Shown piece by piece: positions 1 to 7,166 of a stretch of DNA of 12,409 nt. The stretch covers positions 1-12,409 of the forward strand of contig CAJTRM010000051.1 in assembly GCA_910578865.1 (NCBI GenBank), written 5' to 3'. The notes beneath the pieces are model-generated. The model ran no database searches. It worked only from the letters and a program-made list of their open reading frames with translations, and was not told where the DNA came from. The translations under genes and the position numbers were made by a program. The stretch comes from an uncultured Dorea sp. Lineage in GTDB: Bacteria > Bacillota_A > Clostridia > Lachnospirales > Lachnospiraceae. Each line of letters opens with the position of its first letter. The first letter of the stretch is position 1.

Positions 1-49
1 ATACAGGTAAATCCACGTTGCTACAAATGTGGGGTCACTTCATATTGTC

Positions 50-1000
50 CTATCTTAATGTTTTGGCAAACTCTTCAACCTGAGCTACGATCCCCGGCAC
101 ATCCAGTCCATAGTGCCTATAAAGATCCGGCTCATCTCCTACCGGAACAAATTCATCTTCAATACCCAGGAACTTCATCGGGGTTCCGGTACATTTTTCA
201 GCTACGACCTGTGCCACAGCAGCGCCAAGTCCCCCGATCTTATTGTGTGTCTCAATGGTAACGATCGCCTTTGTCGCTCCGGCTGCCCGGATGATCGCCT
301 CAGTATCCAGCGGCTTTAAGGTGTGCATATTGATGACACACGCGTCAATTCCCTTTTTCTCGAGCTCCTCTGCCGCATCCAGCGCATTGACCACCATATC
401 TCCGCAGGCAACCAGAGTAATATCCGTTCCTTCCCGCAATGTGTTGGCCTTTCCAATCTCATAATCATAGTCCATGCCTGGATTTACCGCCTCGATCACA
501 CCTCTTGCAAAGGAAATGTATTTCGGGCCCGGATAGTTTACGGAAGCCTTGATCGCTTTTCTTGCTTCATAGGCGTCTGCCGGAAAGATGATCGTCAGCC
601 CCGGAATCGCCCTCAGCATAGAAATATCTTCCGTAATAACATGAGTGCTTCCGCCTACGCCGTAGGCAACGCCGCGCCCCTGGCCGAACATGGTCATATT
701 CAGATGCTGATAGGCCGCATCCAGGCGAATATTCTCCAGAACACGTGTAACCGCCATCTCTGCAATCGTCGTAGTATAAGGAATTTTCCCTGAAAGTGCC
801 AGCCCTGCAGCCGTGCCGATCATGCTTGGCTCGGAAATGCCACAGTCAAATACACGCTCCGGATGATGTGCCGCGTTCTTTCCGTCTTTAAACAGAAGGC
901 CAAGATCGGCATTCACTACTACTACGTTTTCATTTTCATCCATAATAACGTTTAATTCTTCAATAATTGCTTTCTGCATATTCTCTGCTTTACGTTCCAT
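50..1000 (-). CDS. Transketolase, C-terminal subunit (split type)
   Basis: This is the pyrimidine-binding plus C-terminal half of a thiamine-diphosphate transketolase, which acts with the upstream gene product to move two-carbon ketol units between sugar phosphates in the cytosol. The family glutamate that activates ThDP lies in DCGISEPSM (E57), and GGSTHVITEDI (116-126) and FPAD match the conserved core. At 316 aa it has the usual length for this subunit. I chose the ATG at 1000, preceded by GAGGTG at a 6-nt gap; an in-frame GTG at 1009 is the alternative. It lies 26 nt after the N-terminal subunit, so the two are surely co-transcribed. The substrate cannot be read from sequence: central pentose phosphates, or a dedicated sugar as in the split enzymes of apulose-phosphate or sulfosugar pathways, are possible. 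No further gene is visible in the last 49 nt. Confidence 0.93.
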   Translation of the reverse strand: MERKAENMQKAIIEELNVIMDENENVVVVNADLGLLFKDGKNAAHHPERVFDCGISEPSMIGTAAGLALSGKIPYTTTIAEMAVTRVLENIRLDAAYQHLNMTMFGQGRGVAYGVGGSTHVITEDISMLRAIPGLTIIFPADAYEARKAIKASVNYPGPKYISFARGVIEAVNPGMDYDYEIGKANTLREGTDITLVACGDMVVNALDAAEELEKKGIDACVINMHTLKPLDTEAIIRAAGATKAIVTIETHNKIGGLGAAVAQVVAEKCTGTPMKFLGIEDEFVPVGDEPDLYRHYGLDVPGIVAQVEEFAKTLR

Positions 1001-1026
1001 TCGTTTCACCTCGTTCTATCAAAAGA

Positions 1027-1860
1027 TTAAAATTCACATTCTGCAAGTTCTTTCAGGGCATTGTCCGCCATTTCCTGGCTCCACATGGTTGCGTGGAATT
1101 TTGACTGGTAATAGACAGACGGCACTCCCATTCCTTTCGTGGTATGGGCAACGATCGCACTCGGCTTGCCCGGCTCATATGGAAGTGCATCCAAAGCCTC
1201 AACAACTTCCTGCATGTTATTTCCGTTAATCTCACGCACTGCAAATCCAAAGGCCTCAAATTTTGCTTTCAGGTCAAGAAGCGGCATGGAATCCTCCAGA
1301 GGATAAACGGTGCTCATATTGTTGCAGTCAGCGATCACGGTCAGATTATCAAGCTTATATTTCGCTGAACACATGGCGGCGTCCCAGTTAGATCCTTCCG
1401 CAAGCTCACCGTCGCCTACAACGGTGAATACCCTTGCCGGACTTCCATCCATCTTTGCCGCCAGGGCAATTCCGTTTGACATTGCAAGGCCATGTCCGAG
1501 GGAACCTGTGGATGCCTCAATGCCCGGACATTTTCCATAGCATGGATGTCCGGCCAGATTGCTCTTATAAGTCTCCCAGCCTTTCATTTCCTCATCAGAA
1601 ATGACTCCCAGCAGATTCAGCACAGAATACTGCACCAGTGACTTATGGCCTGCTGACAAGATAAAACGGTCGCGGTCCGGCCATTTCAGATTCTCCGGCT
1701 CAAAATTCATCGTGTGGTAATATAATGCTGCAACAATGTCTGTTGCGGAAAGGGCAGACGGAACGTGCGGACCGAAGCCTGTGGGCGCCATCCCTATAAT
1801 AACTTCCCTCATTTTTCTTGCTTTTACTTTTAATTCTTCAACGCTGTTTATTTTTTCCAT
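1027..1860 (-). CDS. Transketolase, N-terminal (ThDP-binding) subunit
   Basis: This is the diphosphate-binding half of a split transketolase, pairing with the next gene to form the active enzyme. The ThDP/Mg motif is visible as GDGELAEGSNWDAAM (from residue 149) followed by the NN pair about 30 residues on. Other family landmarks are SAGHKS (69-74), GSLGHG (119-124) and HTTKGMG (239-245). At 277 aa the length is normal. The start is taken at the ATG at 1860, with AGAGGT about 8 nt upstream; a TTG at 1866 is also in frame. Oddities: the usual GH-x-GGSLSA motif near residue 30 reads GPHVPSALSATDI, and the usual GHAS-type motif reads GHKS. These hint at a substrate-specialised branch rather than a housekeeping transketolase, but that is inference. 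It lies 85 nt downstream of the dehydrogenase gene. Confidence 0.93.
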   Translation of the reverse strand: MEKINSVEELKVKARKMREVIIGMAPTGFGPHVPSALSATDIVAALYYHTMNFEPENLKWPDRDRFILSAGHKSLVQYSVLNLLGVISDEEMKGWETYKSNLAGHPCYGKCPGIEASTGSLGHGLAMSNGIALAAKMDGSPARVFTVVGDGELAEGSNWDAAMCSAKYKLDNLTVIADCNNMSTVYPLEDSMPLLDLKAKFEAFGFAVREINGNNMQEVVEALDALPYEPGKPSAIVAHTTKGMGVPSVYYQSKFHATMWSQEMADNALKELAECEF

Positions 1861-1945
1861 ACTCAAAACCTCTTATTCTTATAATTGCATCACAGCATTC
1901 CTGCTGCCTGTTTTGTGAATCTTACTCAAACGTTTCCATACGGCT

Positions 1946-2980
1946 CTAATCAAAGTCCTCGTCCCATGGCTTGATCAGAATCTTGAATTCCTCATGATCC
2001 CTCTGCTGGGCAAATGCGTCATTCAGCTCGTCCAGAGGGCGGATCGCCGTGATCAGTTTTTCGACCTCTATCCGCGGCAGGTATTCCATCGCACGTTCAA
2101 ACATATATGGAGACTGGATACTGGTGTGAACCTTCAGCTGTTTCAGAAGCCTCAGCTGCCACAGATCCAGTGTACAATTTGTACCCGGCAGATAATTTGC
2201 CGCAAAGTTGACCGTTCCGCATGCAGCCGCAATATCACATGCCAGTGAACAATTCTCCGGGTCTGCCGAAGATTCGATCACGTTATCCACACCGTGTCCC
2301 TTGGTAATCTTCATCACTGCCTCTTTCACATCCTCGCTGGAAGAGTCAATCACATAGTCAGCGCCAAGCTCCAGGGCCTTATTCCTCCGCTCCTCGGAAG
2401 AATCGATACAGATCACCGGGTATGCACCCTTCTGACGGCCGATCACCAATTCAAGCTGCGCCTTGGTTCCTCCGCCGATTACGGCAAAACTCCGTCCCAT
2501 CTTTGCCTCCGACCGTTCCACAGAATACATTGCCGCCGATGTCAGTTCCAGGAATGCCGCGTGTACGTACGTCATATCATCCGGTATGCGCTCGCATGCT
2601 TTTTCCGCTACTACTGCATACTGTGCATAGGCTCCCGTGGCCTGCTCAATATTTTCACAGAAATGCTCGTATCCATTGTGGCAGTACCAGCATGTTCCGC
2701 AGAACACCTGCATATTGCAGGCAACCCTGTCCCCTACCTTGTAATGCTTTACATCTTTTCCGACCTCTACGATTTTTCCGCAAAATTCATGCCCCAAAAT
2801 ACGAGGCGGCTGCACTTCAAAAAATTCGCCGGATGAAATCCAGACATCATTTTCACAGATTGCACAGTATGCAACTTTAATCTTAACCTGATCCGCCCTG
2901 ATCTCAGGCTGAGGCACATCCATAACAGTCATGGAGTTAGGGGCGTCCCAGTATCCTCCCCGCATCATTTTACTGTCCAT
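1946..2980 (-). CDS. Zinc-dependent medium-chain alcohol/polyol dehydrogenase
   Basis: This is a member of the medium-chain dehydrogenase family (sorbitol/threonine dehydrogenase-like), which oxidises a secondary alcohol or reduces the ketone with NAD(P). The catalytic zinc site is recognisable as C42-x2-D45 with GHE (H64, E65), and the structural zinc cysteines are C94, C97, C100 and C108. The coenzyme domain starts near residue 165, with an acidic D193 at the end of its second strand, which suggests NAD. At 344 aa it is full length. The start is the ATG at 2980, with GGGAG 9 nt upstream; a TTG at 2986 is less likely. Odd point: the Rossmann fingerprint GxGxxG reads G169-G-G-T-K-A174, losing the third glycine. 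It is the first gene of an operon with the split transketolase, so it probably supplies or drains a keto-sugar for it. The exact substrate is unknown. Confidence 0.9.
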   Translation of the reverse strand: MDSKMMRGGYWDAPNSMTVMDVPQPEIRADQVKIKVAYCAICENDVWISSGEFFEVQPPRILGHEFCGKIVEVGKDVKHYKVGDRVACNMQVFCGTCWYCHNGYEHFCENIEQATGAYAQYAVVAEKACERIPDDMTYVHAAFLELTSAAMYSVERSEAKMGRSFAVIGGGTKAQLELVIGRQKGAYPVICIDSSEERRNKALELGADYVIDSSSEDVKEAVMKITKGHGVDNVIESSADPENCSLACDIAAACGTVNFAANYLPGTNCTLDLWQLRLLKQLKVHTSIQSPYMFERAMEYLPRIEVEKLITAIRPLDELNDAFAQQRDHEEFKILIKPWDEDFD

Positions 2981-3012
2981 TTCCAATCTCTCCCTTCTTT
3001 GTTGTGTGTTCC

Positions 3013-3022
3013 TGTATATACA
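3013..3022. promoter_or_regulatory. Palindrome TGTATATACA at the transcription start (possible operator)
   Basis: A perfect 10-bp palindrome begins one base beyond the -10 box of the dehydrogenase promoter and covers the expected start point. Its shape resembles GntR-type operators (TnGTATACnA-like), a common way to regulate sugar operons. No regulator gene lies in the window, so this remains a suggestion. Confidence 0.35.
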
Positions 3023-3051
3023 AGTATATATCTTTTATTTTTTGTTATCAA
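3023..3051 (-). promoter_or_regulatory. Sigma-A promoter of the dehydrogenase-transketolase operon
   Basis: Read on the minus strand, a -35 box TTGATA (3051-3046) and a -10 box TATACT (3028-3023) are separated by exactly 17 nt in very AT-rich DNA. They lie about 43 nt upstream of the dehydrogenase ATG. This is the only strong promoter candidate for the three-gene operon. Confidence 0.75.
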
Positions 3052-3124
3052 TACACATTTTGAATAAAATACAGTCTGAATTTTTAGTAAATATCAACAA
3101 AAACAAAAAAAAGAACATGAAAAA

Positions 3125-3177
3125 GCATCGGACAAAACATTCCGACGCATTCTGCGGCAGATTGTTTTATCCGATGC
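3125..3177 (-). terminator. Strong hairpin terminator closing the polysaccharide operon
   Basis: Two 15-nt arms (3125-3139 and 3163-3177) pair with one mismatch, and a further CGCA/TGCG stem lies inside the loop. On the minus strand the hairpin is followed by TTTTT and, some bases later, a run of eight T. It lies 78 nt after the stop of the truncated sugar transferase. On the plus strand only a short CCTTTT follows, so it chiefly acts on minus-strand transcripts. Confidence 0.85.
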
Positions 3178-3254
3178 CTTTTGGTACCATTAAATCTCTA
3201 TATTTGATTGTATATTTGTCTTTTCCTGAAATCGGCTTCCCGGGCTGGCCTTTC

Positions 3255-3638
3255 TCACGACGCCCCGTCTCTCTTAAAAATTACGCAAAGCGTTTTCAGG
3301 AGAATTTTGCAATCCAGCCCCAGCGACCAGTTTTTTATGTACTCTGTATCCAGCCCTACTACTTTATTAAAATCTGTGATCTTACTGCGCCCGCTGACCT
3401 GCCACATGCCGGTGAGTCCGGGTTTGATCGCCATCCTGATCCTGTGGTGCAGATCATAAAGCTCCCATTCATCCACCGTTGGCGGACGTGTACCTACCAG
3501 ACTCATTTCTCCCTTCAGAACATTAAAATACTGCGGAAACTCATCCAGGGAAGTCCTTCGTATAAAATGGCCGATTCCTCTGGGATGGCCTCGCCGGCTT
3601 TTCTTTCCGCTCCCGATCACACGCGGATCACAGTCCAT
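3255..3638 (-). pseudogene. Truncated undecaprenyl-phosphate sugar transferase (C-terminal part only)
   Basis: These 127 codons match the C-terminal third of bacterial sugar transferases (WbaP/PglC-like), which load the first sugar phosphate onto undecaprenyl phosphate. Recognisable pieces are DPRVIGSG, RRTSLDEFPQ, SLVGTRPP, KPGLTGMWQVSGRS and the closing NWSLGLDCKILLKT stretch. The membrane anchor and the first half of the catalytic domain are missing. Upstream, the reading frame runs directly into the start of an unrelated Alg14-like gene in a different frame, so this is the downstream side of a deletion junction at about 3640-3665. An internal ATG at 3638 exists, but without a convincing ribosome binding site or the residues needed for activity, so the product is probably nonfunctional. 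Confidence 0.85.
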
Positions 3639-3784
3639 TTGCCCGGCCCGACTGCATCGTACCGGGTCCTTTCTGTAACGATAAAGCTGTCGTACCGGGC
3701 CATCAGTGGGCGAAGCACCATCAATTCTTCCAGATGCCCGCCCGATGATGCCGCGAAACAGACCTTTAGTTTTTGATTCTTCAC
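3617..3784 (-). pseudogene. Truncated Alg14/PssD-like glycosyltransferase subunit (N-terminal part only)
   Basis: The first ~45 residues match the N-terminus of Alg14/PssD-type proteins, the membrane partner of a two-part glycosyltransferase: KVCFAASSGGHLEEL, then a leucine-rich helix, then the VTERTRYD strand. A complete protein would have roughly 150-165 residues; here the match ends after about 43 and a stop follows at 3617-3619. The downstream sequence is the tail of a sugar transferase in another frame, so an internal deletion removed the rest. The likely start is the GTG at 3784, with GGAG 9 nt upstream; the ATG at 3793 sits directly on that GGAG. The reading frame is open up to 3829, abutting the Wzz/GGDEF gene, which shows it belonged to the same operon. 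Confidence 0.75.
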
Positions 3785-3825
3785 ATCAACCATCTCCAAA
3801 TATTTTCGCGGCTGTCCGCACAATA

Positions 3826-5697
3826 TCAAGCCCGTTTTTCTGTATGTGCAGTGCCAACCCGTTTTATCGCAGCTGACAAAAGTTCCCGGATGTTATAGCA
3901 CTGCTCATTGCCTGCACAGGCAAAACCACTCTGCAGTTCTATGTGATACCCACAGTCGTGAGCCTTTTCCTTTAAGACAGTATGAACCTGCCTCAAAGAT
4001 GCATATACCTGATCTCTGTCAAGAGCCTCTGCAAAAATCAGATACTGCCCTGCACCGTTATTGCCCACAAACATCTTATTGGACGGAGAGAACACAGCAG
4101 TCAGAGTCTCTGCAAAATCCTTGATCATCCGATCCCCGGACTCACGTCCCAGCCGCGCATTTTCTGACTGCAGATTCGCCATCTTAAATACAATGCACGC
4201 AAAGCTGTCAGGAATCGGGCGGCGGTTACGGGAATTGATAAACTGATCACATTTTGCCCGGTTTGGAAGTCCGTCTACTTTGTTTGTAAAAGCATAGTAC
4301 TCAATAAAGTCTTCAATCCTGCCAAAGAGCGCCGCACCGGCACAGCCAAGCGCACCGAAAACTACTATGATCAGAATCGTGAATATCATGATCGGAAAAC
4401 GATCTGTAACCCTCACGCTGGAAAGCACGGCAATATTCTTCCCGCCCAGATACTCATTGTACTCGTCATTGGTCTCATAATAGACTGCCTGGAGCTCATT
4501 GATCTTCTCTGCCAGACGCTCAATCTTTTCAAGTGTTTGTACCTGAACCTCTTCGGACGCACTGGCCGGCGCATCGGCGAATACTGCCAGGATATAATCA
4601 TTGTATTCCCTGTCAATGAGGTTCTCCTCGTAAATCGTACGGTCTTCAATATATTTCATCATGAGCTGGTCATATTCCGCAGTGCGGTCCACCGGCTCCC
4701 ACTCATCGTACTCCGTCTTGCGGTTCCAATCGTCGTATACATTCGGCAGCACATAATTACGCAGTGCGCCTTCATTTGTGTCATTGTCATTTTCATTTGT
4801 AATATCAGCAGCGGCGCTGAATTCGTCCATGGCGTTTTCATAGGACGAGATGACTCCCCGGATTCTGTCAACTTCAAAGGATACCGCACTGTTGGATATA
4901 TCAAGCTCATTGTTCCGGTTCTGATATTTGTTCAGAAGCAGATCCCGGTTCTTCGTAATCTTTCCTTCCAGAATCTCCGAAAGCAGCTGCCTGACCTCCA
5001 CCTCTCTGATAAACTCAAACTCATTCTTCAGATCCTGAAAACTCCGGCCGGTCCTGCTGGATCTGAAATCTGCGTTCCACTCAGCCTTATCTGCCAGATG
5101 TTCGTCAATATCCTCCAGCATATCATCCATCACCTCGGCCATCTCCAGATAATCATAGCCCTTTGTGACAATATCACTGACCGGATTCGCTGCCTGCGAG
5201 GTATTCACATGCATCTTTCCGTAATAAGCCGCATATTCCTGCAAGATCTGGTTCAAAACCTTACGCGGATATTCTTTTCCATTTTCAACTCCGCAATTAA
5301 AAGTTACGATAAATCGGGTCGGTATAAATTCATAATCTTCTTCCCCGTTATCAAGCTTTGCCTGCTGAACCAGAAGATCTTCATCCGTAATGATCGGCTC
5401 TACCTGGATATTCATGCGGATACCATCTATAGTAGCCTCTGTATACTCAATCCCCAACTTCTTCATTGCCTGGGAGATCAGATTCGCCCCGTAAATCTCA
5501 GACGGTTCTAACGGGGTGCCGTCCGGCGACTTTCCTTCTTCTGCATCAGCGCCGGTATACTCAATAACAGTAACTGCCGTGTACTGCTGAATATAGAACT
5601 TAGCGATCACATAAAAACCGATTCCCACCAGAATGGACAGCCCTGCAATCGCCCTGCGGTATTTTTTTAAATAACGGAAAACATCAAGTTCTTTCAT
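3826..5697 (-). CDS. Wzz-like chain-length protein fused to a degenerate GGDEF domain
   Basis: This 623-aa membrane protein probably works in polysaccharide assembly. The layout is a short cytoplasmic N-terminus, a membrane helix (about 17-36), a large outside domain (about 37-430) rich in charged, coiled-coil-like segments, a second helix (about 433-457), and a cytoplasmic GGDEF-family domain (about 470-615). The two-helix, large-ectodomain design is that of Wzz/polysaccharide co-polymerases. In the GGDEF domain, GLPNRAKCDQF and the GDRMIKDFAETL helix are conserved, but the signature reads GAGQY (548-552). The metal-binding and catalytic acids are gone, so it cannot be an active diguanylate cyclase; it may bind a nucleotide or a partner. 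The ATG at 5697 overlaps the upstream gene by 14 nt, implying coupled translation. The ectodomain motif SPDGTPLEPSEI (57-68) is shared with the upstream paralogue. Confidence 0.85.
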   Translation of the reverse strand: MKELDVFRYLKKYRRAIAGLSILVGIGFYVIAKFYIQQYTAVTVIEYTGADAEEGKSPDGTPLEPSEIYGANLISQAMKKLGIEYTEATIDGIRMNIQVEPIITDEDLLVQQAKLDNGEEDYEFIPTRFIVTFNCGVENGKEYPRKVLNQILQEYAAYYGKMHVNTSQAANPVSDIVTKGYDYLEMAEVMDDMLEDIDEHLADKAEWNADFRSSRTGRSFQDLKNEFEFIREVEVRQLLSEILEGKITKNRDLLLNKYQNRNNELDISNSAVSFEVDRIRGVISSYENAMDEFSAAADITNENDNDTNEGALRNYVLPNVYDDWNRKTEYDEWEPVDRTAEYDQLMMKYIEDRTIYEENLIDREYNDYILAVFADAPASASEEVQVQTLEKIERLAEKINELQAVYYETNDEYNEYLGGKNIAVLSSVRVTDRFPIMIFTILIIVVFGALGCAGAALFGRIEDFIEYYAFTNKVDGLPNRAKCDQFINSRNRRPIPDSFACIVFKMANLQSENARLGRESGDRMIKDFAETLTAVFSPSNKMFVGNNGAGQYLIFAEALDRDQVYASLRQVHTVLKEKAHDCGYHIELQSGFACAGNEQCYNIRELLSAAIKRVGTAHTEKRA

Positions 5698-7138
5698 GAC
5701 GTGAGCCTTTCTCTGATTTTTTATTTTTTCTTTTCATAACAGCTGTCTTAAATATGTGTGTACCACTGCCGCCGCATTTCTGGTAAAACGGATTCAGCAC
5801 TGCAAGCCCGACAAGCGCTGCGGCAAAAAAGACTGTACGGATCAGAGCGCTGACCGCAATGCCTGTAGGCGACGGTGAAGTAAAGTTAACCTGCATATAG
5901 CCGTCCCTCTTTTCTTCCACATAGGTATCACACAGTTTTCTGCTCTGCTCGGCCAAATTCAGCAGTTCAGCCTTTAAAGCATTAATCTGCTGATTCGCCT
6001 GTTCCTGAATATCGGCAGATGCACTGCCTGCACCGACCTGTGCTGAGGCATAAGTATTGCGCTCCATTTTCTCAACCAGCTTTGTAGCTGATTCCAGATA
6101 TTCCGTTGCCTCATCTGCAAAATAGTCTACACCGACCTTTGTTCTGGACATGTAAAATTCCTGGTTTTCATCGTATGTAGGAATCAGGACGAAACGGGTC
6201 ATAAATGCATTGTAACTGTCAATTGCTTCTATCCGTACATCATGAGCCGCCATATCCTTTTTGCGGGATGTTTCCAAAACATGGTTCGCATACTGCATCC
6301 TGGACTGATAAGTATCTTTGTTGGCGGAAAGCCCGTTCTCCAAAACAAAAGCTTCGTAACGTTCCAGTTCAACATCAATAAAATTCTGAATCTTTTCATA
6401 CAGAGAAGTAAATGTCTCCTCGGTTTCTTCTGCACGGTAGCTGTTGCTTTCATTACTGTTTCCCGGGAGATAATCCTTAAGCTTTGCTGCCTGCATCTGC
6501 AGATAGTCTTTTACATCCAGGTACTCCATTCCTTCCAGGTTTTCAAAAGACAGATCCAATACACTGTCATTTTCTGCATAATTGAGTTCAAAATTCTCCC
6601 GATACACATCAACCAGAAAGTTCAGGACCGTCTTCGGGTCTGTCTGATAGAAGGACACCCGATCCGAACAGTGAATCCAGTATTCGGTCGAAATCTTCAT
6701 ATCCGATTCCTGGGAGACATCCAGCTTCTGTGAATCCAGGGGAGTTGACAAAGTCAAAAGCTCCGACAGTTTTGCAGTGCTGATCTTCAAAGCTCCGCAC
6801 TCAATAACCTTTTCCAGAATCTCATCGGAAAGAATATCTGATTCATTGAATCTGGTACCGTTGGGATTTTGTCCTTTGGCCGCCTCCTCATAATTAAAAG
6901 CTATCAGCATGCCCGGTGACCAAAGTTCAGTCAAAAGACGCCCGGCAAAAAAGAGCAGGAAAAACAGAACTCCCGCCAGAGCAATCTGCCTTCGTCTGCC
7001 GGTCAGACCCCCGATCTCATTTTTCAGTTCAGAGATCTGCAGCTTTGATTTCACCTTAAAAACACGCCAGATAAGAACTATGTAAAGAAAAATTACACAT
7101 AGAGTCAAAACCGGCTCAATTGCACTTAATAAAACCAT
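5684..7138 (-). CDS. Wzz-like membrane protein, paralogue of the downstream gene
   Basis: This 484-aa protein has membrane helices at about 7-26, 51-70 and 428-449, a large outside domain between the last two, and a basic cytoplasmic tail. The motif NPNGTRFNESDI (91-102), shortly after the second helix, corresponds to SPDGTPLEPSEI in the next gene and occupies the same position relative to the membrane. The two are therefore diverged paralogues of the chain-length determinant type and may form a mixed complex. It lacks the GGDEF domain. I chose the ATG at 7138 because AAAGGAG lies 11 nt upstream; the open frame extends to 7210, but that would overlap the phosphoesterase gene and add a polar stretch before the first helix. 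It is 28 nt after the phosphoesterase. A direct role in polysaccharide length is inferred from architecture and neighbours. Confidence 0.8.
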   Translation of the reverse strand: MVLLSAIEPVLTLCVIFLYIVLIWRVFKVKSKLQISELKNEIGGLTGRRRQIALAGVLFFLLFFAGRLLTELWSPGMLIAFNYEEAAKGQNPNGTRFNESDILSDEILEKVIECGALKISTAKLSELLTLSTPLDSQKLDVSQESDMKISTEYWIHCSDRVSFYQTDPKTVLNFLVDVYRENFELNYAENDSVLDLSFENLEGMEYLDVKDYLQMQAAKLKDYLPGNSNESNSYRAEETEETFTSLYEKIQNFIDVELERYEAFVLENGLSANKDTYQSRMQYANHVLETSRKKDMAAHDVRIEAIDSYNAFMTRFVLIPTYDENQEFYMSRTKVGVDYFADEATEYLESATKLVEKMERNTYASAQVGAGSASADIQEQANQQINALKAELLNLAEQSRKLCDTYVEEKRDGYMQVNFTSPSPTGIAVSALIRTVFFAAALVGLAVLNPFYQKCGGSGTHIFKTAVMKRKNKKSEKGSRHERT

Positions 7139-7166
7139 AACACTTTTCACTCCTTTATTTTCCAGA

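Noticed and set aside
2931..3776. Plus-strand open frame of 281 codons across the terminator and intergenic region.
   Set aside because: It spans a strong minus-strand promoter, a hairpin terminator and the reverse strand of recognisable sugar transferase sequence.
4537..5511. Long plus-strand open frame of 324 codons opposite the Wzz/GGDEF gene.
   Set aside because: It lies wholly antisense to a protein with clear membrane helices and GGDEF-like motifs, shows no recognisable domain, and is an expected shadow.
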